Assembly (NCBI GenBank): GCA_964342805.1
Contig: CAYFHQ010000140.1
Location: 1-8,261 of the forward strand
Length of the DNA stretch: 8,261 bases
From: CAYFHQ01 sp964342805
GTDB lineage: Bacteria > Bacillota > Clostridia > Peptostreptococcales > Acidaminobacteraceae
Reading direction: 5' to 3'
Under the pieces are notes generated by a model that was not told where the DNA came from, did no database searches, and saw only the letters and a list, made by a program, of their open reading frames with translations. Numbering within the stretch: the stretch's first letter is position 1; every line of letters begins with the position of its first letter. The position numbers and the translations under genes are program-made. Of the stretch, positions 1 through 5,445 are shown piece after piece.

Positions 1-1
1 C

Positions 2-1087
2 GAACAAGCTGCAGGTCTCTCCCTGCCAGCAGAAAATGTGGACCAGCTCCGACGCATGATCAACCAATACGCCTTCCCCATATTAACGGAAAGAAAGCTA
101 ACACCTATCGTAAAACTAGATGGGGACGTGGAGGGACGGAACATCAATCACCGCCTACTGGAAGAACTGGCCCTCATGGAACCCTTTGGGGTTGGCAATC
201 CAAGACCTCAATTTGCCATTCGCAACCTGGTGATTGACCAAAACAGGCGGATTGGTAAACAGCAAAACCATGTGAAAATGCTTGTACATGACGACACCCG
301 GGTCTTTGACGCCATCAGTTTTGGCTGTGAAGACAAATATGACTTCCTTCGGTCCAAGGACACCATAGACATGGCTGCCACCTTGGAACTCAACCAGTTT
401 CGGGGTGTTGAAACCATCCAGTTTATGATCCAAGACATTCGGTCTAGTAAAGCTGTCCAGTTCCGACCTGTCCAGGATATCTATGAGGCTGCCCTGGCCA
501 CATTTTTACTCAGGGCAAACAAGAACCCCAATAGAAACAGTGGTCTAGAGCCCTTTACTGACTTCCGTCTAGCCGACCAAACAGGGGCAACAGCCATTGT
601 CGTTCAAGACTTTGCTGGCCTTATCCAGGTTCTGCGTCAACTATATGACCACTTAGACCTTGACTACCAGGTTCACATGAACCATCTAAAGGAAAAGACG
701 GCGTTAGATGTTCTTGTCCACCCTCTTGGTACCATTGATTTTACAGGCTATGACCGGGTCTTCCTAGCGGAAGGACCCAGCAAACATACTGCCATGATCA
801 TCAAAAAAATGATCCCGTCTCGGGACGAACTTGTTGAGATTTACAAGCATGTTCGAAAGGTGATTTCCTGTACCTCAGCTGACATAGCCAAGGCCTTGGG
901 ACGACCCCTTCATCAGGTGGCCCTCGGTGTGGCCGTTTTGGTAGACGGAGACCTGATCCAACAGTCTGAGTCTGGTGTAGTCACCCTTTGCCAGGCCCCA
1001 GAAGGAAAAATTGACCTCTTGGCCATTCCGCTCTTCAAGAAGCTCCAAGACGTAAACAAGAATGGGATTGAGGAATATAAGGTTTAA
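2..1087 (+). CDS. recJ: Single-stranded-DNA-specific 5'-3' exonuclease RecJ, C-terminal part (5' end outside window)
   Basis: The reading frame is open from base 2 and codes for 361 visible residues; the catalytic DHH domain lies upstream of the window. The first residues (EQAAGLSLPAEN) match the end of the DHHA1 domain. At visible residues 60-67 is EPFGVGNP, the RecJ signature that leads into the OB-fold DNA-binding domain (about 60-145). About 215 further residues follow, resembling the C-terminal extension of Bacillota RecJ proteins such as the roughly 785-residue Bacillus form; E. coli RecJ (577 aa) lacks it. A stretch ending PSRDELVEIYKHVRKV and a winged-helix-like tail fit that extension. 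RecJ degrades single-stranded DNA in recombination and mismatch or base-excision repair. A GTG at 38 is internal and is not the true start. No convincing terminator follows, so read-through into apt is possible. The family assignment is firm; activity cannot be judged without the missing half. Confidence 0.95.
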   Translation, partial: EQAAGLSLPAENVDQLRRMINQYAFPILTERKLTPIVKLDGDVEGRNINHRLLEELALMEPFGVGNPRPQFAIRNLVIDQNRRIGKQQNHVKMLVHDDTRVFDAISFGCEDKYDFLRSKDTIDMAATLELNQFRGVETIQFMIQDIRSSKAVQFRPVQDIYEAALATFLLRANKNPNRNSGLEPFTDFRLADQTGATAIVVQDFAGLIQVLRQLYDHLDLDYQVHMNHLKEKTALDVLVHPLGTIDFTGYDRVFLAEGPSKHTAMIIKKMIPSRDELVEIYKHVRKVISCTSADIAKALGRPLHQVALGVAVLVDGDLIQQSESGVVTLCQAPEGKIDLLAIPLFKKLQDVNKNGIEEYKV

Positions 1088-1110
1088 TCCTACAATTTTA
1101 GGTTGGGGTC

Positions 1111-1139
1111 TTTAGATCAGCGGGCAGATTTGATACAAT
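1111..1139 (+). promoter_or_regulatory. Candidate sigma-A promoter for apt (extended -10)
   Basis: A -35-like TTTAGA (1111-1116, 4 of 6 matches) is separated by 17 bases from TACAAT (1134-1139). TG at 1131-1132 makes a full extended -10 (TGATACAAT). Transcription would start near 1146, about 50 bases before apt. It lies in the recJ-apt gap, so apt can be expressed independently of recJ. Confidence 0.65.
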
Positions 1140-1157
1140 AGAGTGTCAAGTAAACGC

Positions 1158-1184
1158 CCTGGGTACTTGGACGATGTATCCAGG
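1158..1184 (+). promoter_or_regulatory. Hairpin in the apt 5' leader
   Basis: CCTGGGTAC (1158-1166) pairs with GTATCCAGG (1176-1184) over nine pairs, one of them G-U, with a nine-base loop. It falls inside the transcript predicted from the upstream promoter and ends two bases before the GGGGAGG ribosome binding site (1187-1193). There is no T run, so it is not a terminator. It could stabilise the message or affect ribosome access; the role is inferred only. Confidence 0.5.
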
Positions 1185-1198
1185 AAGGGGAGGAAGAA

Positions 1199-1717
1199 AT
1201 GGATTTAAAAGCAAAGGTAAGAGTGGTAGCGGACTTCCCAAAGGAAGGGATTTCCTTTAAGGACGTTACAACTTTGCTGGAAGATGGACCGGCTTATGCC
1301 CAGGCCATCGATCAAATGATTGCTGCCGCTTCTGAGTGGGAGTATGATGTTATTGTTGGACCAGAAGCTCGTGGTTTCCTTGTGGGCGCTCCCATGGCTG
1401 TGAAAACAGGTAAGGGGTTTGTTCCCATTCGAAAGCCGGGAAAGCTTCCATATAAAACGCTATCCTATGAGTATGACCTTGAGTACGGTACGGACACCCT
1501 TCAAATCCACGAAGGTAGTATCAAGCCAGGTCAAAGAGTCCTGATCGCCGACGATTTGCTGGCTACAGGCGGTACTGTGGGTGCTGTCAAGGCCATGATC
1601 GAACAAATGGGTGGCATTGTAACTGGTGCTGTTTTCCTTATGGAGCTGATGTTCCTACCGGGAAGAGAAAAGCTAGGGGACACACCAATAGCGTCTATCA
1701 TCCAGTACGAGGATTAA
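1199..1717 (+). CDS. apt: Adenine phosphoribosyltransferase
   Basis: This 172-residue protein has the usual length for bacterial Apt. It makes AMP and pyrophosphate from adenine and PRPP in one purine salvage step in the cytoplasm. The type I phosphoribosyltransferase signature is at residues 114-126 (VLIADDLLATGGT), with the paired acidic residues D118 and D119 that contact the ribose of PRPP. Other Apt features are the N-terminal DFPKEGISFKD, GPEARGF (54-60) and the flexible-loop region IRKPGKLPYKT. The start is the ATG at 1199, preceded by a strong GGGGAGG (1187-1193) at good spacing. With its own promoter and a terminator at 1801-1832, apt is probably a one-gene transcript, or the last gene of a recJ-apt transcript. 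Nothing in the sequence suggests damage. Confidence 0.97.
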   Translation: MDLKAKVRVVADFPKEGISFKDVTTLLEDGPAYAQAIDQMIAAASEWEYDVIVGPEARGFLVGAPMAVKTGKGFVPIRKPGKLPYKTLSYEYDLEYGTDTLQIHEGSIKPGQRVLIADDLLATGGTVGAVKAMIEQMGGIVTGAVFLMELMFLPGREKLGDTPIASIIQYED

Positions 1718-1800
1718 CCGAGCCTGGTAGTTAGGGGTCGACAAGGCCCAAGTGCCTTTTATACGGGAAAATCACTTGCATATTGTACTGAATTTTAAAC

Positions 1801-1832
1801 AAAAGCCTTCTTTAAATGAGAGGGCTTTTCTT
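1801..1832 (+). terminator. Intrinsic terminator after apt
   Basis: AAAAGCCTTCT (1801-1811) pairs with AGAGGGCTTTT (1819-1829) over 11 pairs, with one G-U and a seven-base loop. The T run is TTTT, then C, then TT. The A-rich 5' arm means it could also act on the opposite strand. It separates apt from the relA promoters just downstream. Confidence 0.85.
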
Positions 1833-1845
1833 GTACTCAAAATTT

Positions 1846-1854
1846 TGTTATACT
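1846..1854 (+). promoter_or_regulatory. Candidate relA promoter P1 (extended -10)
   Basis: TGTTATACT is a full extended -10 (TG, one base, then TATACT with 5 of 6 matches). No good -35 stands 17 bases upstream, where the terminator T run lies; extended -10 promoters can work without one. The predicted start is near 1861, directly before the ATG at 1862. Confidence 0.4.
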
Positions 1855-1892
1855 TGCACAAATGCCGGAAAACGTTTCGCCACCCAAATTTG

Positions 1893-1921
1893 TTGTTCCA
1901 AGTATACAAAAGGTGTATAAT
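1893..1921 (+). promoter_or_regulatory. Candidate relA promoter P2 (sigma-A)
   Basis: TTGTTC (1893-1898, 3 of 6, but with the key TTG) is 17 bases from a perfect TATAAT (1916-1921). Transcription would start near 1928 and give a leader of about 115 bases before relA, containing the inverted repeat at 1946-2020. Confidence 0.6.
1903..1919. repeat. Inverted repeat overlapping the P2 -10 box
   Basis: TATACA (1903-1908) and TGTATA (1914-1919) are perfect inverted copies with five bases between them. They fill the end of the P2 spacer and four bases of its -10. The position suits a repressor operator, but the site is AT-rich and short, so chance is a real alternative. Confidence 0.35.
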
Positions 1922-1945
1922 AAACGTAATTCATTAGAGGAAGTC

Positions 1946-2020
1946 AGTGAAACACACTCTCTCAGGCCCTTGCAGACGCACTTGACTTGCAAGAGAATGC
2001 CCGTGGCGTTGTGTTTCATT
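1946..2020 (+). promoter_or_regulatory. Structured relA leader (long-range inverted repeat)
   Basis: TGAAACACA (1948-1956) is perfectly complementary to TGTGTTTCA (2010-2018); two more pairs, one of them G-U, extend it to 1946 and 2020. Inside, CTTGCA (1969-1974) pairs with TGCAAG (1988-1993). The element ends 14 bases before the relA ribosome binding site, and a T-rich stretch (2019-2025) follows. I do not recognise a known riboswitch class: it lacks T-box motifs, and I saw no ykkC-like signature. Confidence 0.4.
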
Positions 2021-2034
2021 ATTTTACAGCATGT

Positions 2035-2040
2035 AGGTGA
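2035..2040 (+). promoter_or_regulatory. Ribosome binding site that fixes the relA start
   Basis: AGGTGA lies four bases before the ATG at 2045. The upstream in-frame ATG at 1862 has no such site, and homology also begins just after 2045, so 2045 is chosen. Confidence 0.7.
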
Positions 2041-2044
2041 TCAG

Positions 2045-4222
2045 ATGAATCTTGAATCTTATATTCTCCGCTTGGAGCAATATTTACCGAATATGGATCT
2101 AGCACCAATCATAAAAGCATACCACTATGCAGAAAAAGCCCATGAAGGTCAATTCCGCAAGTCAGGTGAACCTTACTTTATTCACCCAGTGGAGGTTTCC
2201 TTGGTTCTTGCTGAACTGGAAATGGACGCACCTACGATCATTGGTGGGCTTCTTCATGATGTTGTGGAAGACACAGACACATCAACTGAGGAAATTGCTG
2301 AAGCCTTTGGTGACGACGTCGCCCACCTGGTGGACGGGGTTACCAAACTGGGTCAGATTAAATACGAAACTAAGGAAGAGCAACAAGCAGAAAACCTACG
2401 GAAAATGTTTATGGCCATGGCCAAGGACATCCGGGTTATTCTCATTAAGCTAGCTGACCGCCTTCATAACCTGCGAACACTCAAGTATATGGCGGACCAT
2501 AAAAAGAGAGAAAAAGCGTCAGAATCTCTTGAAATCTATGCCCCAATCGCCCATCGACTGGGTATCTCTAAAATCAAATGGGAGATGGAAGACCTGTCTC
2601 TCCTATATCTTGACCCTGAAGGCTACTATGATCTTGTGAACAAGGTCAACAAAAAACGGGCTGAACGGGAACAGCAGATCAATAACATCATGGATATTCT
2701 CAGGAATGCAGCAGAAGAAGTCCACATTACCTGTGAAATCTATGGTCGACCTAAGAACTTCTATTCCATTTACAAGAAAATGAAGCACCAGCATAAAGAG
2801 TTTGATGAGATCTATGATCTCACGGCAGTACGAGTCATAGTGGAATCCGTTAAGGACTGCTATGGCATTTTGGGCGTTGTCCACACCAAGTGGAAGCCCA
2901 TACCTGGCCGCTTCAAAGACTATGTGGCCATGCCAAAGCCCAACATGTATCAGTCCCTCCACACAACTGTGATTGGAGAAGGTGGAGACCCCTTCGAGAT
3001 CCAGATCCGTACCTGGGAAATGCACCGGGTTTCTGAATATGGTATTGCGGCCCACTGGAAATACAAAGAAGGTAAAAATGGTGGCAACTTGGACGACAAA
3101 CTGGCCTGGCTGCGCCAAACCATGGAATGGCATAATGAAATCTCTGAACCCACCCAATTTGTTGAGTCCCTTAAAATGGACATATTCAACACCCAGGTGT
3201 ACGTGTTTACACCTAAGGGGAGTGTCTTTGAGTTGCCCTTGGGTTCGACTCCCGTTGATTTTGCCTATAAAATTCACACGGAAGTGGGCAACCACTGCGT
3301 TGGGGCCAAAGTCAACAACCGGATTGTCCCTCTCAACTTCCAACTGAAGAATGGTCAGATTGTTGAAATTATGACCAATAAGTCTTCCAATGGACCCAGC
3401 CGGGACTGGCTGAAGTTTGTGAAGACTACTCAAGCTAAAAACCGCATTAAACAATGGTTCAAAAAAGAGCGTCGCGAGGAAAACATTGAAAAAGGCCGTG
3501 ACATGTTTGAAAAAGAAATCAAACGAAACGGTTTTGTCCTCAAGGACCTCATACGTCCAAAATGGATCGATCCAATCCTCAAAAGACTTAGTCTAAAGGA
3601 TATGGACGAACTGTACGCAACCATCGGCTATGGTGGAATTTTGATCTCTCAAGTCCTTCCAAGACTCCGTGAAAAACATAGAGAAGAACAAAAGGCCGGT
3701 GAACCAGAAGAGGATATCCGCGAAATCATCAAAAAGAAGGAAGAAGATCGCGGGGGACAAAAGAAAGACAAGTCTTCCCACGGTATCGTGGTCAAAGGAA
3801 TCGACAACGTCTTGGTACGGTTTGGCCGTTGCTGTAACCCTGTACCTGGAGACGACATTATTGGTTACGTTACCCGTGGCCGAGGGGTTACTGTCCACAG
3901 GTCTGATTGTACCAATTTTGAAAAGACCGATGACTCCGACAACCGCTTCATAGAAGTTTTCTGGGATTCTGAGGAACAAAGTGCTTACTCCACTGAAATT
4001 CAGATTTATGCACCTGACCGAAAGGGGCTATTGTCCGAGATCACCCTGCTTATTTCTGAAACTTCTCTTATGGTAACTGGTGTCAATGCTAAGTTAACCA
4101 AGAATGAAATTGCAGTCATTAACTTGACTATTGAAATTAACAATACAGAACAGTTGACCAAACTCATTAAAAAACTACAGGGAATGCCAGGCATTATTGA
4201 TGTAAAACGGGTGACCAGCTAA
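2045..4222 (+). CDS. relA: Bifunctional (p)ppGpp synthetase/hydrolase, RelA/SpoT family (Rel)
   Basis: The 725-residue protein has the normal length and domain order of the single long Rel of Gram-positive bacteria. The HD hydrolase domain carries HDVVED at residues 71-76. The synthetase domain starts near YGRPK (233-237) and carries RFKD at 289-292; the basic RxKD form is typical of bifunctional enzymes, whereas synthesis-only E. coli RelA has an acidic motif. A TGS domain follows (about 380-445), then a zinc-finger-like region with C596, C597, H618 and C622, and a C-terminal ACT domain (about 650-725). The enzyme makes (p)ppGpp from ATP and GTP or GDP when uncharged tRNA sits on the ribosome, and also degrades it, setting the stringent response. 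All key motifs are present, so both activities are expected. It is probably the first gene of an operon with dtd and the hydrolase gene; leader features suggest added control. Confidence 0.97.
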   Translation: MNLESYILRLEQYLPNMDLAPIIKAYHYAEKAHEGQFRKSGEPYFIHPVEVSLVLAELEMDAPTIIGGLLHDVVEDTDTSTEEIAEAFGDDVAHLVDGVTKLGQIKYETKEEQQAENLRKMFMAMAKDIRVILIKLADRLHNLRTLKYMADHKKREKASESLEIYAPIAHRLGISKIKWEMEDLSLLYLDPEGYYDLVNKVNKKRAEREQQINNIMDILRNAAEEVHITCEIYGRPKNFYSIYKKMKHQHKEFDEIYDLTAVRVIVESVKDCYGILGVVHTKWKPIPGRFKDYVAMPKPNMYQSLHTTVIGEGGDPFEIQIRTWEMHRVSEYGIAAHWKYKEGKNGGNLDDKLAWLRQTMEWHNEISEPTQFVESLKMDIFNTQVYVFTPKGSVFELPLGSTPVDFAYKIHTEVGNHCVGAKVNNRIVPLNFQLKNGQIVEIMTNKSSNGPSRDWLKFVKTTQAKNRIKQWFKKERREENIEKGRDMFEKEIKRNGFVLKDLIRPKWIDPILKRLSLKDMDELYATIGYGGILISQVLPRLREKHREEQKAGEPEEDIREIIKKKEEDRGGQKKDKSSHGIVVKGIDNVLVRFGRCCNPVPGDDIIGYVTRGRGVTVHRSDCTNFEKTDDSDNRFIEVFWDSEEQSAYSTEIQIYAPDRKGLLSEITLLISETSLMVTGVNAKLTKNEIAVINLTIEINNTEQLTKLIKKLQGMPGIIDVKRVTS

Positions 4223-4248
4223 GACTCTTGTTAAACAAGAGCTTGGTC
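4213..4248 (+). repeat. Hairpin at the relA-dtd junction, no T run
   Basis: CTCTTG (4225-4230) pairs with CAAGAG (4236-4241), with a tiny T/A-rich loop. Outside it, GACCA (4213-4217) can pair with TGGTC (4244-4248), so the base spans the relA stop codon. The sequence after it is GC-mixed, so this is not an intrinsic terminator. It may be an RNA processing or stability element between the two cistrons. Confidence 0.45.
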
Positions 4249-4294
4249 ATGCCTGATCCCATCGGATATTCGTTAAGAGCAGGTGGCATCAAAT

Positions 4295-4300
4295 GGGGGA
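4295..4300 (+). promoter_or_regulatory. Ribosome binding site that fixes the dtd start
   Basis: GGGGGA lies five bases before the ATG at 4306. The frame stays open upstream to a TTG at 4228, but that stretch includes the junction hairpin and has no similarity to Dtd, whose family members start with an MRAVVQRV-like sequence. Confidence 0.8.
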
Positions 4301-4305
4301 AGATC

Positions 4306-4755
4306 ATGAGAGCAGTCGTACAAAGAGTGAGCCGTTCCAGTGTCACAGTCGATGAAGCCGTTGTTGGGAAAATCAACAAGGGTCTTATGATCCTCTTGGG
4401 CGTGGAACATGCAGATACCAAGGCCGACGCAGATTGGCTAGTTGACAAGGTAACCAATATGAGAATTTTCGAAGACGATGAAGGTAAAATGAACCGATCT
4501 CTACTGGACATCGGTGGGGAGCTCCTAGCCGTTTCCCAGTTTACCCTCATGGGTGATTGCCGAAAGGGACGTAGACCTAGTTTTTCAGAAGCAGCCCGGC
4601 CCCAAATGGCCAATGAACTATACGAGTACTTTGTCGACAAGGCAAAGTCCAAGGGAATTGCAATCCAAACAGGACAATTTCAAGCCCACATGATGGTCGA
4701 CATTGTCAATGACGGGCCTGTAACCCTATTGATTGACAGCAAAAAGAACTTTTAG
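4306..4755 (+). CDS. dtd: D-aminoacyl-tRNA deacylase
   Basis: This 149-residue protein has the usual Dtd length. It hydrolyses the ester bond of D-aminoacyl-tRNAs (and glycyl-tRNA-Ala in the wider family), recycling tRNA and keeping D-amino acids out of proteins. It starts with the typical MRAVVQRVSRSSVTVD. The first signature, SQFTLMGDCRKGRRPSF, begins at residue 77. The second, NDGPVT at 135-140, contains the Gly-cisPro pair (G137, P138) that forms the chirality-selective pocket across the dimer interface. It lies 83 bases after relA, with no terminator between them, and 9 bases before the next gene, so it is most likely cotranscribed with both. The relA-dtd linkage is widespread in Bacillota. 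Confidence 0.96.
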   Translation: MRAVVQRVSRSSVTVDEAVVGKINKGLMILLGVEHADTKADADWLVDKVTNMRIFEDDEGKMNRSLLDIGGELLAVSQFTLMGDCRKGRRPSFSEAARPQMANELYEYFVDKAKSKGIAIQTGQFQAHMMVDIVNDGPVTLLIDSKKNF

Positions 4756-4764
4756 AGGTGAACC

Positions 4765-5388
4765 ATGATCATAAAAAAAATGGCCCTAGGTTACTTGGGG
4801 GCAAATTGCTATATACTCATTGACGAGGACACACGAAAGGCCCTGATCATCGACCCAGGTGCTGAAGCCAAGCGGGTTGTTCAAGACGTGAAGCTAGAGG
4901 GTCTAGACGTGGAAGCCATTGTTCTAACCCACGGTCATTATGACCATATTGGTGGGGCAGATGAAGTCAGACAAGCCCTAAAAACCAAAATTTTGATCCA
5001 TAAAAAGGACGCCCATATGCTGGAGGACCCGTCTGAAAACCTTTCTTCTAAGTATGAAGGTGGCGGCATTTCTTTCACAGCAGACCAACGTCTAACCCAT
5101 GAGGACACCATTAGCTTTGGTAATACGACAGCCAAGGTCATCCATACGCCAGGCCATACCCAGGGGGGGATTTGTCTCTTGATCGACAACCACCTTTTTG
5201 CTGGTGACACCCTCTTCTTAAGAAGTGTGGGCCGGTCTGACCTACCAGGGGGTAATGAAGCCCAGCTTGCGAAGTCTATCAAAGAAAGACTCTATAAGCT
5301 GGACCCGGAGACAACGGTATACCCTGGCCATGGTCCTGAAACGACCATTGGTTTTGAAAAAGAAAAGAACTTTATTGTACGTGCATAA
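4765..5388 (+). CDS. Metallo-beta-lactamase-fold hydrolase, glyoxalase II-like (YqgX/YcbL type)
   Basis: The 207-residue protein contains the full metal-binding set of the family: THGHYDH with H56, H58, D60 and H61, then H131 in HTPGHTQGG, D148 in AGDTLF and H189 in PGHGPET. These residues coordinate two metal ions in a hydrolytic site. The length and the final PGHGPETTIGFEKEKN match the short glyoxalase II-like hydrolases of Bacillota, which lack the longer C-terminal domain of classical GloB. The substrate may be S-lactoylglutathione or another thioester, but it cannot be read from the sequence, and many Clostridia lack glutathione. There is no signal peptide, so it should be cytoplasmic. 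Its ribosome binding site (AGAGGTG, 4754-4760) overlaps the dtd stop, which points to tight coupling with dtd. A run of seven G at 5163-5169 lies inside the gene, and the frame is intact. Confidence 0.93.
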   Translation: MIIKKMALGYLGANCYILIDEDTRKALIIDPGAEAKRVVQDVKLEGLDVEAIVLTHGHYDHIGGADEVRQALKTKILIHKKDAHMLEDPSENLSSKYEGGGISFTADQRLTHEDTISFGNTTAKVIHTPGHTQGGICLLIDNHLFAGDTLFLRSVGRSDLPGGNEAQLAKSIKERLYKLDPETTVYPGHGPETTIGFEKEKNFIVRA

Positions 5389-5395
5389 GAAGAGT

Positions 5396-5426
5396 AGAGA
5401 CTGGACCTTTATGGACAGTCTCTTTT
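5396..5426 (+). terminator. Hairpin with short T run between the hydrolase gene and hemZ
   Basis: AGAGACTG (5396-5403) pairs perfectly with CAGTCTCT (5416-5423). Two inner C-G pairs are possible above a small internal loop, and the T run is only TTTT (5423-5426). It starts seven bases after the hydrolase stop and ends before the hemZ ribosome binding site. I see no good promoter between it and hemZ, so it may be a leaky terminator or attenuator that reduces hemZ expression. Confidence 0.55.
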
Positions 5427-5433
5427 CATGTGT

Positions 5434-5440
5434 GAAGGAG
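5434..5440 (+). promoter_or_regulatory. Ribosome binding site that fixes the hemZ start
   Basis: GAAGGAG lies five bases before the ATG at 5446. An in-frame ATG at 5428 lies ahead of this site, directly behind the hairpin, and has no binding site of its own, so 5446 is preferred. Confidence 0.85.
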
Positions 5441-5445
5441 CCCCT

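Larger units (their letters stand above)
1718..2044 (+). other. Intergenic region between apt and relA
   Basis: These 327 bases hold no gene that I believe. In order they contain a weak hairpin (AAGGC at 1743-1747 with GCCTT at 1754-1758, followed by TTTT), the apt terminator (1801-1832), two candidate promoters (1846-1854 and 1893-1921), an inverted repeat inside the second promoter, a long-range inverted repeat (1946-2020) and the relA ribosome binding site. The relA reading frame stays open back to an ATG at 1862, but that part has no recognisable protein similarity. Confidence 0.7.

Noticed and set aside
1089..1102. A terminator after recJ (CCTA ... TAGG)
   Set aside because: The stem is only four pairs and has no T run.
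1867..1881. A catabolite-responsive (cre-like) operator around AAACGTTT
   Set aside because: The core is palindromic, but the 3' half of the cre consensus is not met, so it is a poor match.
1752..1937. A 61-codon plus-strand frame across the apt terminator
   Set aside because: It runs through a strong terminator and both relA promoters, and its start lacks a ribosome binding site.
1862..2044. The in-frame upstream part of the relA frame treated as coding
   Set aside because: It has no Rel similarity and no ribosome binding site, and a perfect TATAAT lies inside it; the start at 2045 has a binding site and matches the family. It is kept only as a low-interest finding.
2603..3454. A 283-codon open frame on the minus strand within relA
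   Set aside because: It lies entirely antisense to the well-conserved synthetase and TGS domains of Rel, has no recognisable domain and is explained by codon bias of the plus-strand gene.
4194..4652. A 152-codon open frame on the minus strand over dtd
   Set aside because: It is antisense to dtd and the relA-dtd junction, with no family similarity and no convincing start context.
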